A stretch of DNA of 16,715 nucleotides from Acidisphaera sp035272265 (GTDB lineage: Bacteria; Pseudomonadota; Alphaproteobacteria; Acetobacterales; Acetobacteraceae), in the NCBI GenBank assembly GCA_035272265.1, contig DATEQV010000251.1, positions 1 to 16,715 of the forward strand. Reading direction: 5' to 3'. Position 1 is the first letter of the stretch, and each line of letters begins with the position of its first letter. A program made the position numbers and the translations under genes. Under the pieces are notes generated by a model, which had not been told where the DNA came from, searched no databases, and saw only the letters and a program-made list of their open reading frames with translations. Below, piece after piece: positions 1 through 7,536 of this stretch.

Positions 1-2
1 CG

Positions 3-443
3 CTCGGCACCAAGCCGGAGAACCGCGTGCTGGAGATCAGCCAGATCACCCAGGGGCTGAAGGCGCTGGCCAAGGAGCTGGCGGTGCCGGTGCTGGCGCT
101 GTCGCAGCTGTCGCGCGCGGTCGAGGGGCGGGAGGACAAGCGCCCGCAGCTGTCGGACCTGCGCGAGAGCGGCACGATCGAGCAGGACGCCGACGTGGTG
201 ATGTTCGTCTATCGCGACGAATACTACATCGCCCAGCGCGAGCCCAAGATCATCGCCTTCGACAACGAGGAGAAGTTCCAGTCGGCGCACACGAAGTGGC
301 AGTCCGACATGGACCAGGTGCACAACATCGCCGAGCTGATCATCGCCAAGCAGCGCCACGGGCCGACCGGCCGGATCAAGCTGTTCTTCGAGGCCGAGTT
401 CACCCGCTTCGCCGATCTGGACACCGCGCACACGGGCGACTGA
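3..443 (+). CDS. dnaB: Replicative DNA helicase DnaB, C-terminal end (5' part outside window)
   Basis: This is the last 146 codons of the hexameric helicase that unwinds DNA at the replication fork. The reading frame is already open at base 3, so the gene starts upstream of the window. Visible DnaB signatures are EISQITQGLKALAKEL, the ALSQLSRAVE helicase motif, KRPQLSDLRESGTIEQDAD followed by VVMFVYRDEYY, and the terminal IIAKQRHGPTG and FEAEFTRFADL segments, which belong to the RecA-like ATPase domain. The stretch between RDEYY and the final strand (EPKIIAFDNEEKFQSAHTKW) has the length I expect in alphaproteobacterial DnaB. The ATP-binding Walker A loop and the N-terminal primase-interacting domain are not in the window. 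Nothing seen suggests a defect. The next gene begins 45 bases downstream on the same strand. Confidence 0.96.
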   Translation, partial: LGTKPENRVLEISQITQGLKALAKELAVPVLALSQLSRAVEGREDKRPQLSDLRESGTIEQDADVVMFVYRDEYYIAQREPKIIAFDNEEKFQSAHTKWQSDMDQVHNIAELIIAKQRHGPTGRIKLFFEAEFTRFADLDTAHTGD

Positions 444-488
444 GCGGAGCATGGCGCGGGCAGCCGCGGACCTGCTACACTGCGGCCC

Positions 489-1076
489 ATGAACATCGCC
501 TTGCGCAAGCCGCGGATGACGCGGGAGCAGTTCCTCGACTGGGTGCAGACCCAGGACGCGCGCTACGAGTTCGACGGGTTCCAGCCGGTCGCGATGGTCG
601 GCGGGACGAATGACCATAGCCGCATCAGCCAGAACATCTACTTCGCACTGCGCACCCGCTTGCGCGGCAGCGGCTGCGATGTGCTCGGGCCCGATGCCGG
701 GGTCGCGACTGTCGGCGACGCGGTGCGCTATCCGGACGCACTGGTGACCTGCACCAAGCCCCCCGGCAAGGAGCGTCTCGTTCCCGGTGTTGTCGTGGTG
801 TTCGAGGTGCTCAGCCCGACGTCGGGCTTCACCGATCGGATCGTCAAGGTGCGCGAATACGCGGCGGTGGCGTCCATCCGTCGCTACGTCATCGTGGAAT
901 CCGCCAGCGCCGGCCTGACCGTGCTCAGCCGCGCCGCCGACACCGACGCCTGGATCGCTACAACCCTGACGGGCGAAGAAACGCTGCGCCTGGACGAGAT
1001 CGGCATCGACGTTCCGGTGGCCGAATTCTACGAGGGCGTCGAACTTCCGGCCGCCGACATGGCCGCAACGCCGTAG
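489..1076 (+). CDS. Uma2 family (DUF820) endonuclease-like protein
   Basis: This is a 195-residue protein of the Uma2/DUF820 family, which adopts a PD-(D/E)XK nuclease-like fold and is annotated as putative restriction endonuclease. The family's cellular role is poorly known, and it is often scattered in many copies in cyanobacteria and some other bacteria. Family marks are the N-terminal RYEFDGFQPVAMVGGTNDHS (the usual 'E.xdG....m.g.t..H' region, residues 25-44), YPDALV with D83, FEVLSPTSGFTDRIVKVREY with E106 and K120, and the following strand RRYVIVE. D83, E106 and K120 are candidates for the metal-binding/catalytic set. Length is normal and the gene looks intact. The ATG at 489 has no strong ribosome-binding site. 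It sits alone between dnaB and a large surface-protein gene; no methyltransferase partner is present, so a restriction-modification role is not supported. Confidence 0.9.
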   Translation: MNIALRKPRMTREQFLDWVQTQDARYEFDGFQPVAMVGGTNDHSRISQNIYFALRTRLRGSGCDVLGPDAGVATVGDAVRYPDALVTCTKPPGKERLVPGVVVVFEVLSPTSGFTDRIVKVREYAAVASIRRYVIVESASAGLTVLSRAADTDAWIATTLTGEETLRLDEIGIDVPVAEFYEGVELPAADMAATP

Positions 1077-1344
1077 GCCGGCGGCCAGCACGAGCCGTCG
1101 CAGCCGCTGGGTCGCCCGCTGCTGTGCCGTCCGCACCACGGCCGTTGGTTCAACATCGTGGAAGTGGACACCTGCATCCGGCCATGGAATCATCCGGCTA
1201 CGACTCCTTACGGGTAGAACGATCGTTGCTACGGCCGAGCTGCAGGGGGGCGTCCGCAACAAGCCCTCGAGGTAGCGCGGCTACGCGCCGAGCCTGGCTT
1301 TGTATCTGTTGGCCGACCGTTGAGCGCAGCGTGAGAGGGACGTC

Positions 1345-4300
1345 GTGCAGAGCAGCTTCACCATCACCAGCGCGGCCGATCTCGCGACCGACATCAAGCT
1401 GATCGACCAGACCGGCACCGACGCCGCGATCAACACCGCCCACACGTTCACCTTCGATCTCGCGAACGGCGCCAGCATCGCGACGCTGGGCACGCAGCTC
1501 GACGCGATCAACCTCAATGCCGGGTCGAGCCTGACGATCCTCGGCAACGGCGACACGCTGAGCGGCGCGGGCAAATACAACGGCTTCTTCGTCTATGCCG
1601 GCACGGTCGCGATCGACAACCTGACGATCGCCGGCGCCCGCGCGGTCGGCGGGGCGGGCGGCGTCAGCGGCGGTGGCGGCGGCGCGGGCTTGGGCGGCGG
1701 CCTGTTCGTGACCGGCACCAGCGACGGCGTCGGTGGCGCGAGCGTGACGCTGGACAATGTCATCTTCAACGGGGACAGCGCGACCGGCGGCGCGGGCGGC
1801 GCCACCGGGATCGGCGGCGGCGGCGGCGGCCTGGATGGCGGGGCGGGCGGCGGCGTCTACGCAACGAACGGCGGCGGCGGCGGCATCGGTCTGTCCGCGT
1901 CCGGCGGCGCTTCCGGCGAGGCCGGCGGCGCCGGCATCGTGCAGGGCGCGACCTCGGGCGGCGCAGGCCATACGCAAGGCAACGCCGGCGGGGCCGGCGG
2001 AAAATCCGGCGGCGGCGGCGGCGCCGGCACCGTCGGCGAAGACGGCGGCGGCGGTGGTGGCGTGGGCGGCGCCGTGGGTGGCGATACCGGCCCCAACGGG
2101 ACCGAAAATGCTGGCGGCAACGGCGGTTTCGGCGGTGGCGGCGGCGCCGGCTACGGCCCCTCCTCGCTCGGCGTGGGCGGCGTTGGCGGCTTCGGCGGCG
2201 GTGGCGGCTCCGGTTACTACTTCGGCGCCACCGGCGGCTTCGGCGGCGGCGGCGGCGGCAGCGCCTTTCTCTACGCCGCTGCCGGGGGTTTCGGCGCCGG
2301 CAACGGCGGCGTTGAAGACGGCGGCGGCGGCGGCGGGCTGGGGGCGGGCGGCGACGTCTTTGTCCAGCAAGGCGGGACGCTGTCGATCATGGGCGGCTCG
2401 CTGGGCGCCGGCATCGTCGCGGGCGGCACCGCCAGCGCAGACGGCGACGGCACCGCCGGGCAGGCGGTCGGCTCCGGCCTGTTCATCCAGGGCAGCCAGA
2501 GCGTCACGTTGGCGGCCCTGGGCGGGCAGACGCTGGACGTGGCCGGCGTCATCGCCGACGAGGCCGGCTCCAGCCCTTACTACAGCGCCGACGCCGGCAC
2601 CCTGGTCATCGGCGGCGCCGGCACGGTGCAACTCGACGCGACCAACACCTTCGCCGGCGGCATCGTGCTGGAGTCCGGCGCGCTCGTCCTGAACGCGCCG
2701 GGTGCCGCCGGCTCCGGGCCGATCACCCTGGCGGGGACGACGGACCTGCTCGTTCTGGTCGGCACGACGGCCGTGCCGGCCAATGAGATCGACAATTTCG
2801 TCTACGGCGACACGATCGAGATCACCGGCTTCATCGCCACCGGATCGAGCTACAGCGACCCAACGCTGACATTGACCAACAGCTCCAGCGTGCAGGTCAC
2901 GCTCAACATTCCTGACGTCGTGTCCGGCAAGGACTTCGTCGTCAGCACCAGCGGCGGCACCACGTACATCACGGCGGCGGTCCCGGTCGCACCGACCATC
3001 ACGCCGGTCGCGCCGATGACGGTGGAGCAGGGCCAGACGACGGAGATCGCCACCGTCGCGCCGGGCATCGCGGGCGATCCGCTGAGCCTCGTGCAAATCG
3101 GCGGCTCCGGCACGGTTTCGCTGCAGCTGATCGGCGGCACCTACGAGGTCCTCTACACCGCGCCGGAACCCGTCAGCCCGTCCTTCACCGACACCGTTAC
3201 GTACACGATCACCGACGAGAACAACGCCGGGACGGCGAACGGCAACGGCGCCGTTCAAATCGATGCCGGACCGACGATCAACGTCACGGTGGCCAACTTC
3301 GGCGGCGCGACCTCTGCGGCATATCCGCAGTTCGGCCTGATCGCCGATTCCGCCGGCAACCTGTTCGGCACCACCCAGAACGACGGGGCGAACGGCGACG
3401 GCACCGTGTTCGAGATCGTCAAGACAAACGGCACCTACGCCGGCACGCCGACCGTCCTGGCCAGCTTCGACTACAACGGTACCACTGGAGGGGAATATCC
3501 GTACGCCGGCCTGACCGCCGATTCCGCCGGTGACCTGTTCGGCACCACCGAATACGGTGGGACGAACGACGCCGGCACCGTGTTCGAGATCGTCAAGACG
3601 AACGGCACCTTCGCCAGCGCTCCGACCTACCTGGCCAGTTTGGACGACACCAGTGGGACGGACCCGCAAGCCGGCCTGCTCATCGACTCCAATGGCGACC
3701 TGTTCGGCACGACCACCTATGGCGGAAAGGACTCCGCGGGCACCGTTTTCGAGATCGGCAAGGCCAACGGAACCTACGCAAGCACGCCGACGGTCATAGC
3801 CACTTTCGACTCGACCAAATCCGGCGGGACTCCGTACGCCGCTCTGATCGCCGACACCGCCGGGAATCTGTTCGGTACCGCATACGACGGCGGTTCGCAC
3901 GGCGACGGGACGGTGTTCGAGATCGTCAAAACCAACGGCACCTTCGCCGGCAAGCCGACCGTGCTGGCCACCTTCGACGGTGGCAACGGGGCAAACCCGC
4001 AAGGCGGTCTGATCGAGGACTCGAACGGCGACCTGTTCGGTACCACCGAGTACGGTGGAAGCGACGACGTAGGCACCGTGTTCGAACTCGTGAACAACGC
4101 TGGCAGCTACACGCTGAAGACGCTGGCCAAGTTCGACGGCGCCGACGGCGCGTACCCGTATAGCGGCCTGACCGTCGACGCGAACGGCGACCTGTTCGGC
4201 ACCGCGAGCGGCGGCGGACCGGACGGTTTCGGGACGGTGTTCGAGATCGCCAAGATCAACGGCACCTACGCCAGCACGCCGATTACGGTGTTCAGCTTCA

Positions 4301-5634
4301 GCGGCGGCAACGGGGCATATCCGGAAGCCGGTCTGCTCGCCGACAGCAATGGTGACCTTTTCAGCACGACATCCGAAGGCGGAGGGGGCGGCTTCGGCAC
4401 GGTGTTCGAACTGACCGGCGTCGCCGCGACGCTCACGCGGGGCCAGACCGCGGTCGTCGGTTCGGTGACTCCCGGGCTGGCCGGCGACACGCTGACGTTG
4501 AAGCAGGCGGCGGGATCCGAGGGGACGCTGTCGCTCGGTCCGGTGCAAGGCAACGGCACGCGGTCGATCATCTACACCGCGCCGGGCACGGTGACGGCGG
4601 GCGCCACCGACGCGGTCCACTACGAGATCACCGATCAGCATCACGACGCGGGCGCGTTCGGCACGGCCAGCATCGCCCTCGAACCCGGCGTCAGCAACGG
4701 GCCGACGCTGGTGCCGTTCCTCAAGGACCTCGGGGTCACCAAGGACGTGGCGCTGGACATCGCGATGTACACCGATCCGGTGCCGCTCGCGTCCGGCAAT
4801 CCGGTGATCGTCACGCCGCCGAGCCGCGGCACGCTGGACGCCTCGCACGGGCGGGTGACGTACACCGAGACGCTGAACCCGACGCTCGACCGGTTCAGCT
4901 TCGAGCTTACCGACAAGAACGGGGCGTCGAGTCCGATCGAGACCGGCATCATCGGCGCCGGCGGGACGTACACGATCACCGGCGCGGCCAGCGGCTACAC
5001 GGTGGTGGACACCGGCGGCGGGCCGAGCACCTTCGCGCTGTTCGGCGCGCACAACGTGGTGCGTTTCGGCCACAACAAGAATACAGTTACGGATGCAACC
5101 GCAACCGGCGGCGACAACACCGTCATCGGCAGCACCGGGCCGACGGTGGTCAGCCTGACCGGCTCGGGCGGCCACAACTCGGTGGCACTCGGGTCCGGCA
5201 ACGACACCATCACGGCGGGCGGGCTGGACAACACGATCACGCTCGGCCGCGGCAAGGACGTGGTCAACGGCGGCACCGGCGACACGATCAGCTTCACCGG
5301 TTCGACGAAGCTGACGTTGAGCGGGCAGAACGAGACCGTGTTCATCGGCCCGGGCGGCGGCTCGGTCAGCGACCACGGCACCGGCACGGTGATCGGCGTC
5401 GGCCCGACCGCGTCGGGACTGGAGTCGATCTTCCACTTCTCCGCCGATCTGGCGACCGGGGTGATCGATCTGCTCGGCGGCGTAGGCGGGATCACCACGG
5501 CGGCGCAGGCCTATGCGGCGCTGACGAGCGACGGCAAGGGCGGGTCGATGCTGCCACTCGGCGGCGGGCTGACGATCGACATCTCCGGCGTGTCCAAGCC
5601 GATGCTGTCGGCGGCGAACTTCAGGATCGGGTGA
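1345..5634 (+). CDS. Very large repeat-rich secreted protein with GloVer repeats and RTX-like C-terminus
   Basis: A 1,429-residue protein of unknown function, probably extracellular. From N to C it shows: a start resembling beta-helix surface proteins (residues 1-100, SFTITSAADL...LTILGNGDTLSG); an extremely Gly-rich section (about 102-342); an autotransporter-associated repeat-like segment (about 423-468, NTFAGGIVLESGALVLNAPG); a first Ig-like domain (about 558-642); seven GloVer-type repeats (660-1025); a second copy of the Ig-like domain (about 1027-1115); a third beta-sandwich-like region (about 1130-1197); and an RTX-like tract (1283-1315) before a short C-terminal tail. There is no Sec signal peptide and no C-terminal beta-barrel. 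Together with the RTX-like end, this suggests type I secretion, although no transporter genes are in the window. The start is GTG at 1345, preceded by GAGAGGGA at 1333-1340. The antisense strand is also open throughout, an effect of the GC bias. The gene converges on the hydrolase downstream. Confidence 0.88.
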   Translation: MQSSFTITSAADLATDIKLIDQTGTDAAINTAHTFTFDLANGASIATLGTQLDAINLNAGSSLTILGNGDTLSGAGKYNGFFVYAGTVAIDNLTIAGARAVGGAGGVSGGGGGAGLGGGLFVTGTSDGVGGASVTLDNVIFNGDSATGGAGGATGIGGGGGGLDGGAGGGVYATNGGGGGIGLSASGGASGEAGGAGIVQGATSGGAGHTQGNAGGAGGKSGGGGGAGTVGEDGGGGGGVGGAVGGDTGPNGTENAGGNGGFGGGGGAGYGPSSLGVGGVGGFGGGGGSGYYFGATGGFGGGGGGSAFLYAAAGGFGAGNGGVEDGGGGGGLGAGGDVFVQQGGTLSIMGGSLGAGIVAGGTASADGDGTAGQAVGSGLFIQGSQSVTLAALGGQTLDVAGVIADEAGSSPYYSADAGTLVIGGAGTVQLDATNTFAGGIVLESGALVLNAPGAAGSGPITLAGTTDLLVLVGTTAVPANEIDNFVYGDTIEITGFIATGSSYSDPTLTLTNSSSVQVTLNIPDVVSGKDFVVSTSGGTTYITAAVPVAPTITPVAPMTVEQGQTTEIATVAPGIAGDPLSLVQIGGSGTVSLQLIGGTYEVLYTAPEPVSPSFTDTVTYTITDENNAGTANGNGAVQIDAGPTINVTVANFGGATSAAYPQFGLIADSAGNLFGTTQNDGANGDGTVFEIVKTNGTYAGTPTVLASFDYNGTTGGEYPYAGLTADSAGDLFGTTEYGGTNDAGTVFEIVKTNGTFASAPTYLASLDDTSGTDPQAGLLIDSNGDLFGTTTYGGKDSAGTVFEIGKANGTYASTPTVIATFDSTKSGGTPYAALIADTAGNLFGTAYDGGSHGDGTVFEIVKTNGTFAGKPTVLATFDGGNGANPQGGLIEDSNGDLFGTTEYGGSDDVGTVFELVNNAGSYTLKTLAKFDGADGAYPYSGLTVDANGDLFGTASGGGPDGFGTVFEIAKINGTYASTPITVFSFSGGNGAYPEAGLLADSNGDLFSTTSEGGGGGFGTVFELTGVAATLTRGQTAVVGSVTPGLAGDTLTLKQAAGSEGTLSLGPVQGNGTRSIIYTAPGTVTAGATDAVHYEITDQHHDAGAFGTASIALEPGVSNGPTLVPFLKDLGVTKDVALDIAMYTDPVPLASGNPVIVTPPSRGTLDASHGRVTYTETLNPTLDRFSFELTDKNGASSPIETGIIGAGGTYTITGAASGYTVVDTGGGPSTFALFGAHNVVRFGHNKNTVTDATATGGDNTVIGSTGPTVVSLTGSGGHNSVALGSGNDTITAGGLDNTITLGRGKDVVNGGTGDTISFTGSTKLTLSGQNETVFIGPGGGSVSDHGTGTVIGVGPTASGLESIFHFSADLATGVIDLLGGVGGITTAAQAYAALTSDGKGGSMLPLGGGLTIDISGVSKPMLSAANFRIG
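1648..2370 (+). repeat. Gly-rich (GGC/GGN) low-complexity coding tract
   Basis: About 720 bases inside the large surface-protein gene encode runs of GGxGG, GGGGGAG and GGFGGGGG. The DNA is dominated by GGC triplets, including several uninterrupted (GGC)n stretches near 1815-1830, 2011-2022, 2043-2060 and 2241-2262. Such tracts form loose, flexible or beta-helix-like stretches in surface proteins and are prone to replication slippage. The frame remains open across the whole tract. Confidence 0.85.
3322..4419 (+). repeat. Seven tandem GloVer-type protein repeats (TIGR03803-like)
   Basis: The core '(D/N)LFGTT.yGG....GTVFE(I/L)' occurs seven times. The Asp/Asn codon that opens each core lies at 3358, 3532, 3697, 3865, 4030, 4189 and 4354, giving repeat lengths of 58, 55, 56, 55, 53 and 55 codons. 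Each unit begins with P.(A/G)GL..D..G(D/N)LFGT and ends with a variable linker such as KTNGTYASTPTVLATFD. Unit 5 has a shorter linker (NNAGSYTLKTLAKFD), and unit 7 has LFSTT in place of LFGTT. This is the pattern of the 'choice-of-anchor tandem repeat GloVer-containing' family. Function is unknown. Seven units of this size would fit a seven-bladed beta-propeller, which is an inference. Confidence 0.85.
5191..5289 (+). repeat. RTX-like glycine/aspartate nonapeptide tract in the C-terminus
   Basis: Residues 1283-1315 of the large protein read GSGNDTITAGG, then LDNTITLGRGKDVVNGGTG and DTI. This resembles degenerate GGxGxD calcium-binding repeats of RTX proteins, which bind Ca2+ outside the cell and are typical of type I secretion substrates. 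Only about three partly matching units are visible, so the match is weak. The upstream part (HNVVRFGHNKNTVTDATATG) continues the same beta-roll-like periodicity. Confidence 0.5.
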
Positions 5635-5665
5635 CCGGCGGCGCAGGCGAGAACAGTGCCGCCGG
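5635..5665. terminator. Possible bidirectional stem-loop between convergent genes
   Basis: CCGGCGGC at 5635-5642 pairs with GCCGCCGG at 5658-5665. The stem can be extended inward by a G-U and a C-G pair, leaving an 11-base loop. It lies immediately after the stop of the large protein gene and just before the restored stop of the opposing hydrolase gene, where a shared terminator would be expected. No T-tract follows on either strand, so it is not a canonical intrinsic terminator, and chance pairing in GC-rich DNA is possible. Confidence 0.3.
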
Positions 5666-5674
5666 CCGGGCCGC

Positions 5675-6600
5675 TCACGCCGCCAGGAACGCCCGCACAG
5701 GGGCCACCGACACGCCCGGCGCCTCTCCTCCTGCGGCACGTGGCCGAGGCCCGGCAGCACGGTCAGCGTCGCGTGCGGCAGGGCGGCGAGATAGTCGGCG
5801 GCGTTGGTCTGCGGGATCATCGCGTCGCGCTCGCCCCACAGCAGCACGGTCGGCGCCTGCACGCGGCCCAGCAGCGGCACCGGGTCGGCCAGGACGTGCT
5901 GGCGCATCCGCGCCAGGATCGCCGGCCGCACGCCCGGGGCCAGCATCATGTCCCGATAGCGCGCGAACACCGCCTCGGTCAGCCGCGCCGGGTCGGCATA
6001 CGCGGCGGCCACATTGGCGCGCAGCATCGATGTCGGCATCACGTAGGGCAGCAGCCGCATCGCCGGCGGCATGCCCTCGGCGCGGCGATAGTCGACGCCC
6101 GGACTGGCGAAGCCGTCGGGCGAGACCAGCACCAGCTTGCGCACCCGCTCCGGATGCGCCGAGGCGAACATCCAGGCGATCCGCCCGCCCATCGAGTTGC
6201 CGATCAGGTCGGCGCGGTCCACGCCCAGCGCATCCATCAGCGCCGCCAGCACCGCCATCGCGCGGGCGTCGGTGTAGTCACCTGTGGGGTCCGCACCGGT
6301 CAGGCCGAAGCCCGGCAGATCGAAGCGGATCACCCGGTGATCCGGCTCCAGCGCCGCCGCCCAGTCGTCCCAGGTCTGCAGGCTCGAGCCGAACCCGTGC
6401 AGCAGGATCACGGCGGGCGCCGCGCGCGGCCCGGTGTCGCGCACATGCAGCCGGATGCCGGCCGCCTCGATGAAGCGCGACGGCGGCGCCGCATAGCGCG
6501 CCTCAAGGACGGCGCGCGGCTTGTCGGGCGTGTAGAGCCACGCGGCGGCGCCGATCAGCAGGACGAGCACAACGACGCCGACGGCCCCGGCGATGCGCAT
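5675..6600 (-). CDS. Alpha/beta hydrolase, membrane-anchored, with a frameshift near the C-terminus
   Basis: This is an alpha/beta-fold hydrolase of unknown substrate. Residues 4-23 form an N-terminal hydrophobic segment (signal anchor or uncleaved signal). HGFG at 68-71 supplies the oxyanion region, GNSMGG carries the nucleophile S136, D259 lies in GERDAMIP, and H287 lies in GLGHVPQEE, so the catalytic triad is complete. After E292 (codon at 5725-5727) the frame reads an implausible Arg-rich sequence and runs on without a stop across the neighbouring gene. Dropping two bases (5723-5724, one CT unit of a CTCT run), or adding one base, restores a normal end, APGVSVAPVRAFLAA followed by TGA at 5675-5677, for 307 residues. 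This is either a sequencing error or a true recent mutation. The gene lies 15 bases downstream of the metallopeptidase and is probably cotranscribed with it. Confidence 0.88.
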
Positions 6601-6615
6601 CGCGCCGTCCCGGCG

Positions 6616-7470
6616 TCAATTCGCGAACGTATCGCAGTCCTTGACCTGTCCGCTTCGCAGTCCGGTCGTCAGCCACTGCACACGCTGTTCGGACGAGCCG
6701 TGGGTGAAGCTGTCCGGGACCGCCGTGCCGCGGCTGGCCTGCTGCAGCCGGTCGTCGCCGATCGCCGCGGCGGTGGCGACCGCCTGACGCACGTCGCTCG
6801 CGTCGATGTTGTGGTGGCGCTGGTTCATGTAATAGGCCCACACCCCCGCCAGGCAGTCGGCCATCAGCTCCGTGCGCACCGAGATCGCGTTGGCGGTTTT
6901 GGCGTCGGCCTGAAGCTGCGCGCGCTGCACCTTGGGCAGCAGCCCGATCAGGTTCTGCACGTGATGGCCCACCTCGTGGGCGATGACGTAGGCGTCGGGG
7001 AAGGCGCCGCCGCCGCCGAGCTTGCGCTCCATGTCCTGGAAGAACGCGGTGTCGAGATACACCTTGCGGTCCTGCGGACAATAGAACGGGCCCATCGACG
7101 ACTGCGCGGCGCCGCAGCCGGACGACGTGGCGCCGGGGAACAGCACCAGGATCGGCTTCTCGTATTGCACGCCGGTCTGCTGCGGCAGGACCTGGGTCCA
7201 GACATCCTCGGTCTCGCCGAGGATCCTGGCGACGAACGTGCCCGTCGCGTCGGCCGGCACGCCCTGGCGGCCGGGCTGGGAGACGGCGGGGCCGCCGCCG
7301 CCCGTCACCATTTCCGCGCCGCCGATCAGCATCCGCGGGTCGATCCCGGTGGCCCAGCCGAGCAGGGTGAGGATCAGGATGGCGCCGATGCCGAGCCCGC
7401 CCTTGGTGGCGCCGCCCATGCCGCGACGGTCTTCGACGTTGTCGGAGGCACGGAGGTCATCGTCGCGCAT
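6616..7470 (-). CDS. ypfJ: YpfJ-type neutral zinc metallopeptidase
   Basis: A 284-residue protein of the YpfJ/Zn_peptidase family (PF04228). It is a presumed membrane-anchored zinc metallopeptidase whose natural substrate is not established. Visible elements are a basic, charged N-terminus, one transmembrane segment at about 26-40, the conserved core DVWTQVLPQQTG (89-100) and PFYCPQDRKVYLDTAFF (128-144), the zinc/catalytic motif HEVGHH at 165-170, and RTELMADCLAGVW (199-211), whose E201 is the probable third zinc ligand. C119, C131 and C206 are present as in relatives. Length is normal and the active site is complete. The ATG at 7470 follows a GGGAG ribosome-binding site. Placed between a crotonase gene and a hydrolase gene on the same strand, it probably belongs to the same transcription unit, but the neighbours do not define its function. 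Confidence 0.94.
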   Translation of the reverse strand: MRDDDLRASDNVEDRRGMGGATKGGLGIGAILILTLLGWATGIDPRMLIGGAEMVTGGGGPAVSQPGRQGVPADATGTFVARILGETEDVWTQVLPQQTGVQYEKPILVLFPGATSSGCGAAQSSMGPFYCPQDRKVYLDTAFFQDMERKLGGGGAFPDAYVIAHEVGHHVQNLIGLLPKVQRAQLQADAKTANAISVRTELMADCLAGVWAYYMNQRHHNIDASDVRQAVATAAAIGDDRLQQASRGTAVPDSFTHGSSEQRVQWLTTGLRSGQVKDCDTFAN

Positions 7471-7536
7471 CGAGTGGCTCCCGTGGCGTCCGATCCGCAG
7501 CCGGTCCGGTTCTGCCCCGTCCGCCTATCGCACGAC

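Noticed and set aside
489..1076. Uma2 gene as part of a defence or restriction system
   Set aside because: No methyltransferase, specificity subunit or other defence gene is present nearby.
1049..1086. Inverted repeat GGCCGCCG/CGGCGGCC at the end of the Uma2 gene as a terminator
   Set aside because: Only 8 bp with a 22-base loop overlapping the stop codon and no T-tract; expected by chance in DNA this GC-rich.
3322..4419. CRISPR-like or DNA-level tandem repeat array
   Set aside because: Period of 159-174 bases with divergent synonymous codons; the repetition is at protein level (GloVer units).
1198..6600. 1,800-residue minus-strand ORF as a single giant protein
   Set aside because: Only the first 292 residues (alpha/beta hydrolase) have family motifs. 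The remainder is antisense to the repeat-rich gene and appears because of a frameshift near 5724.
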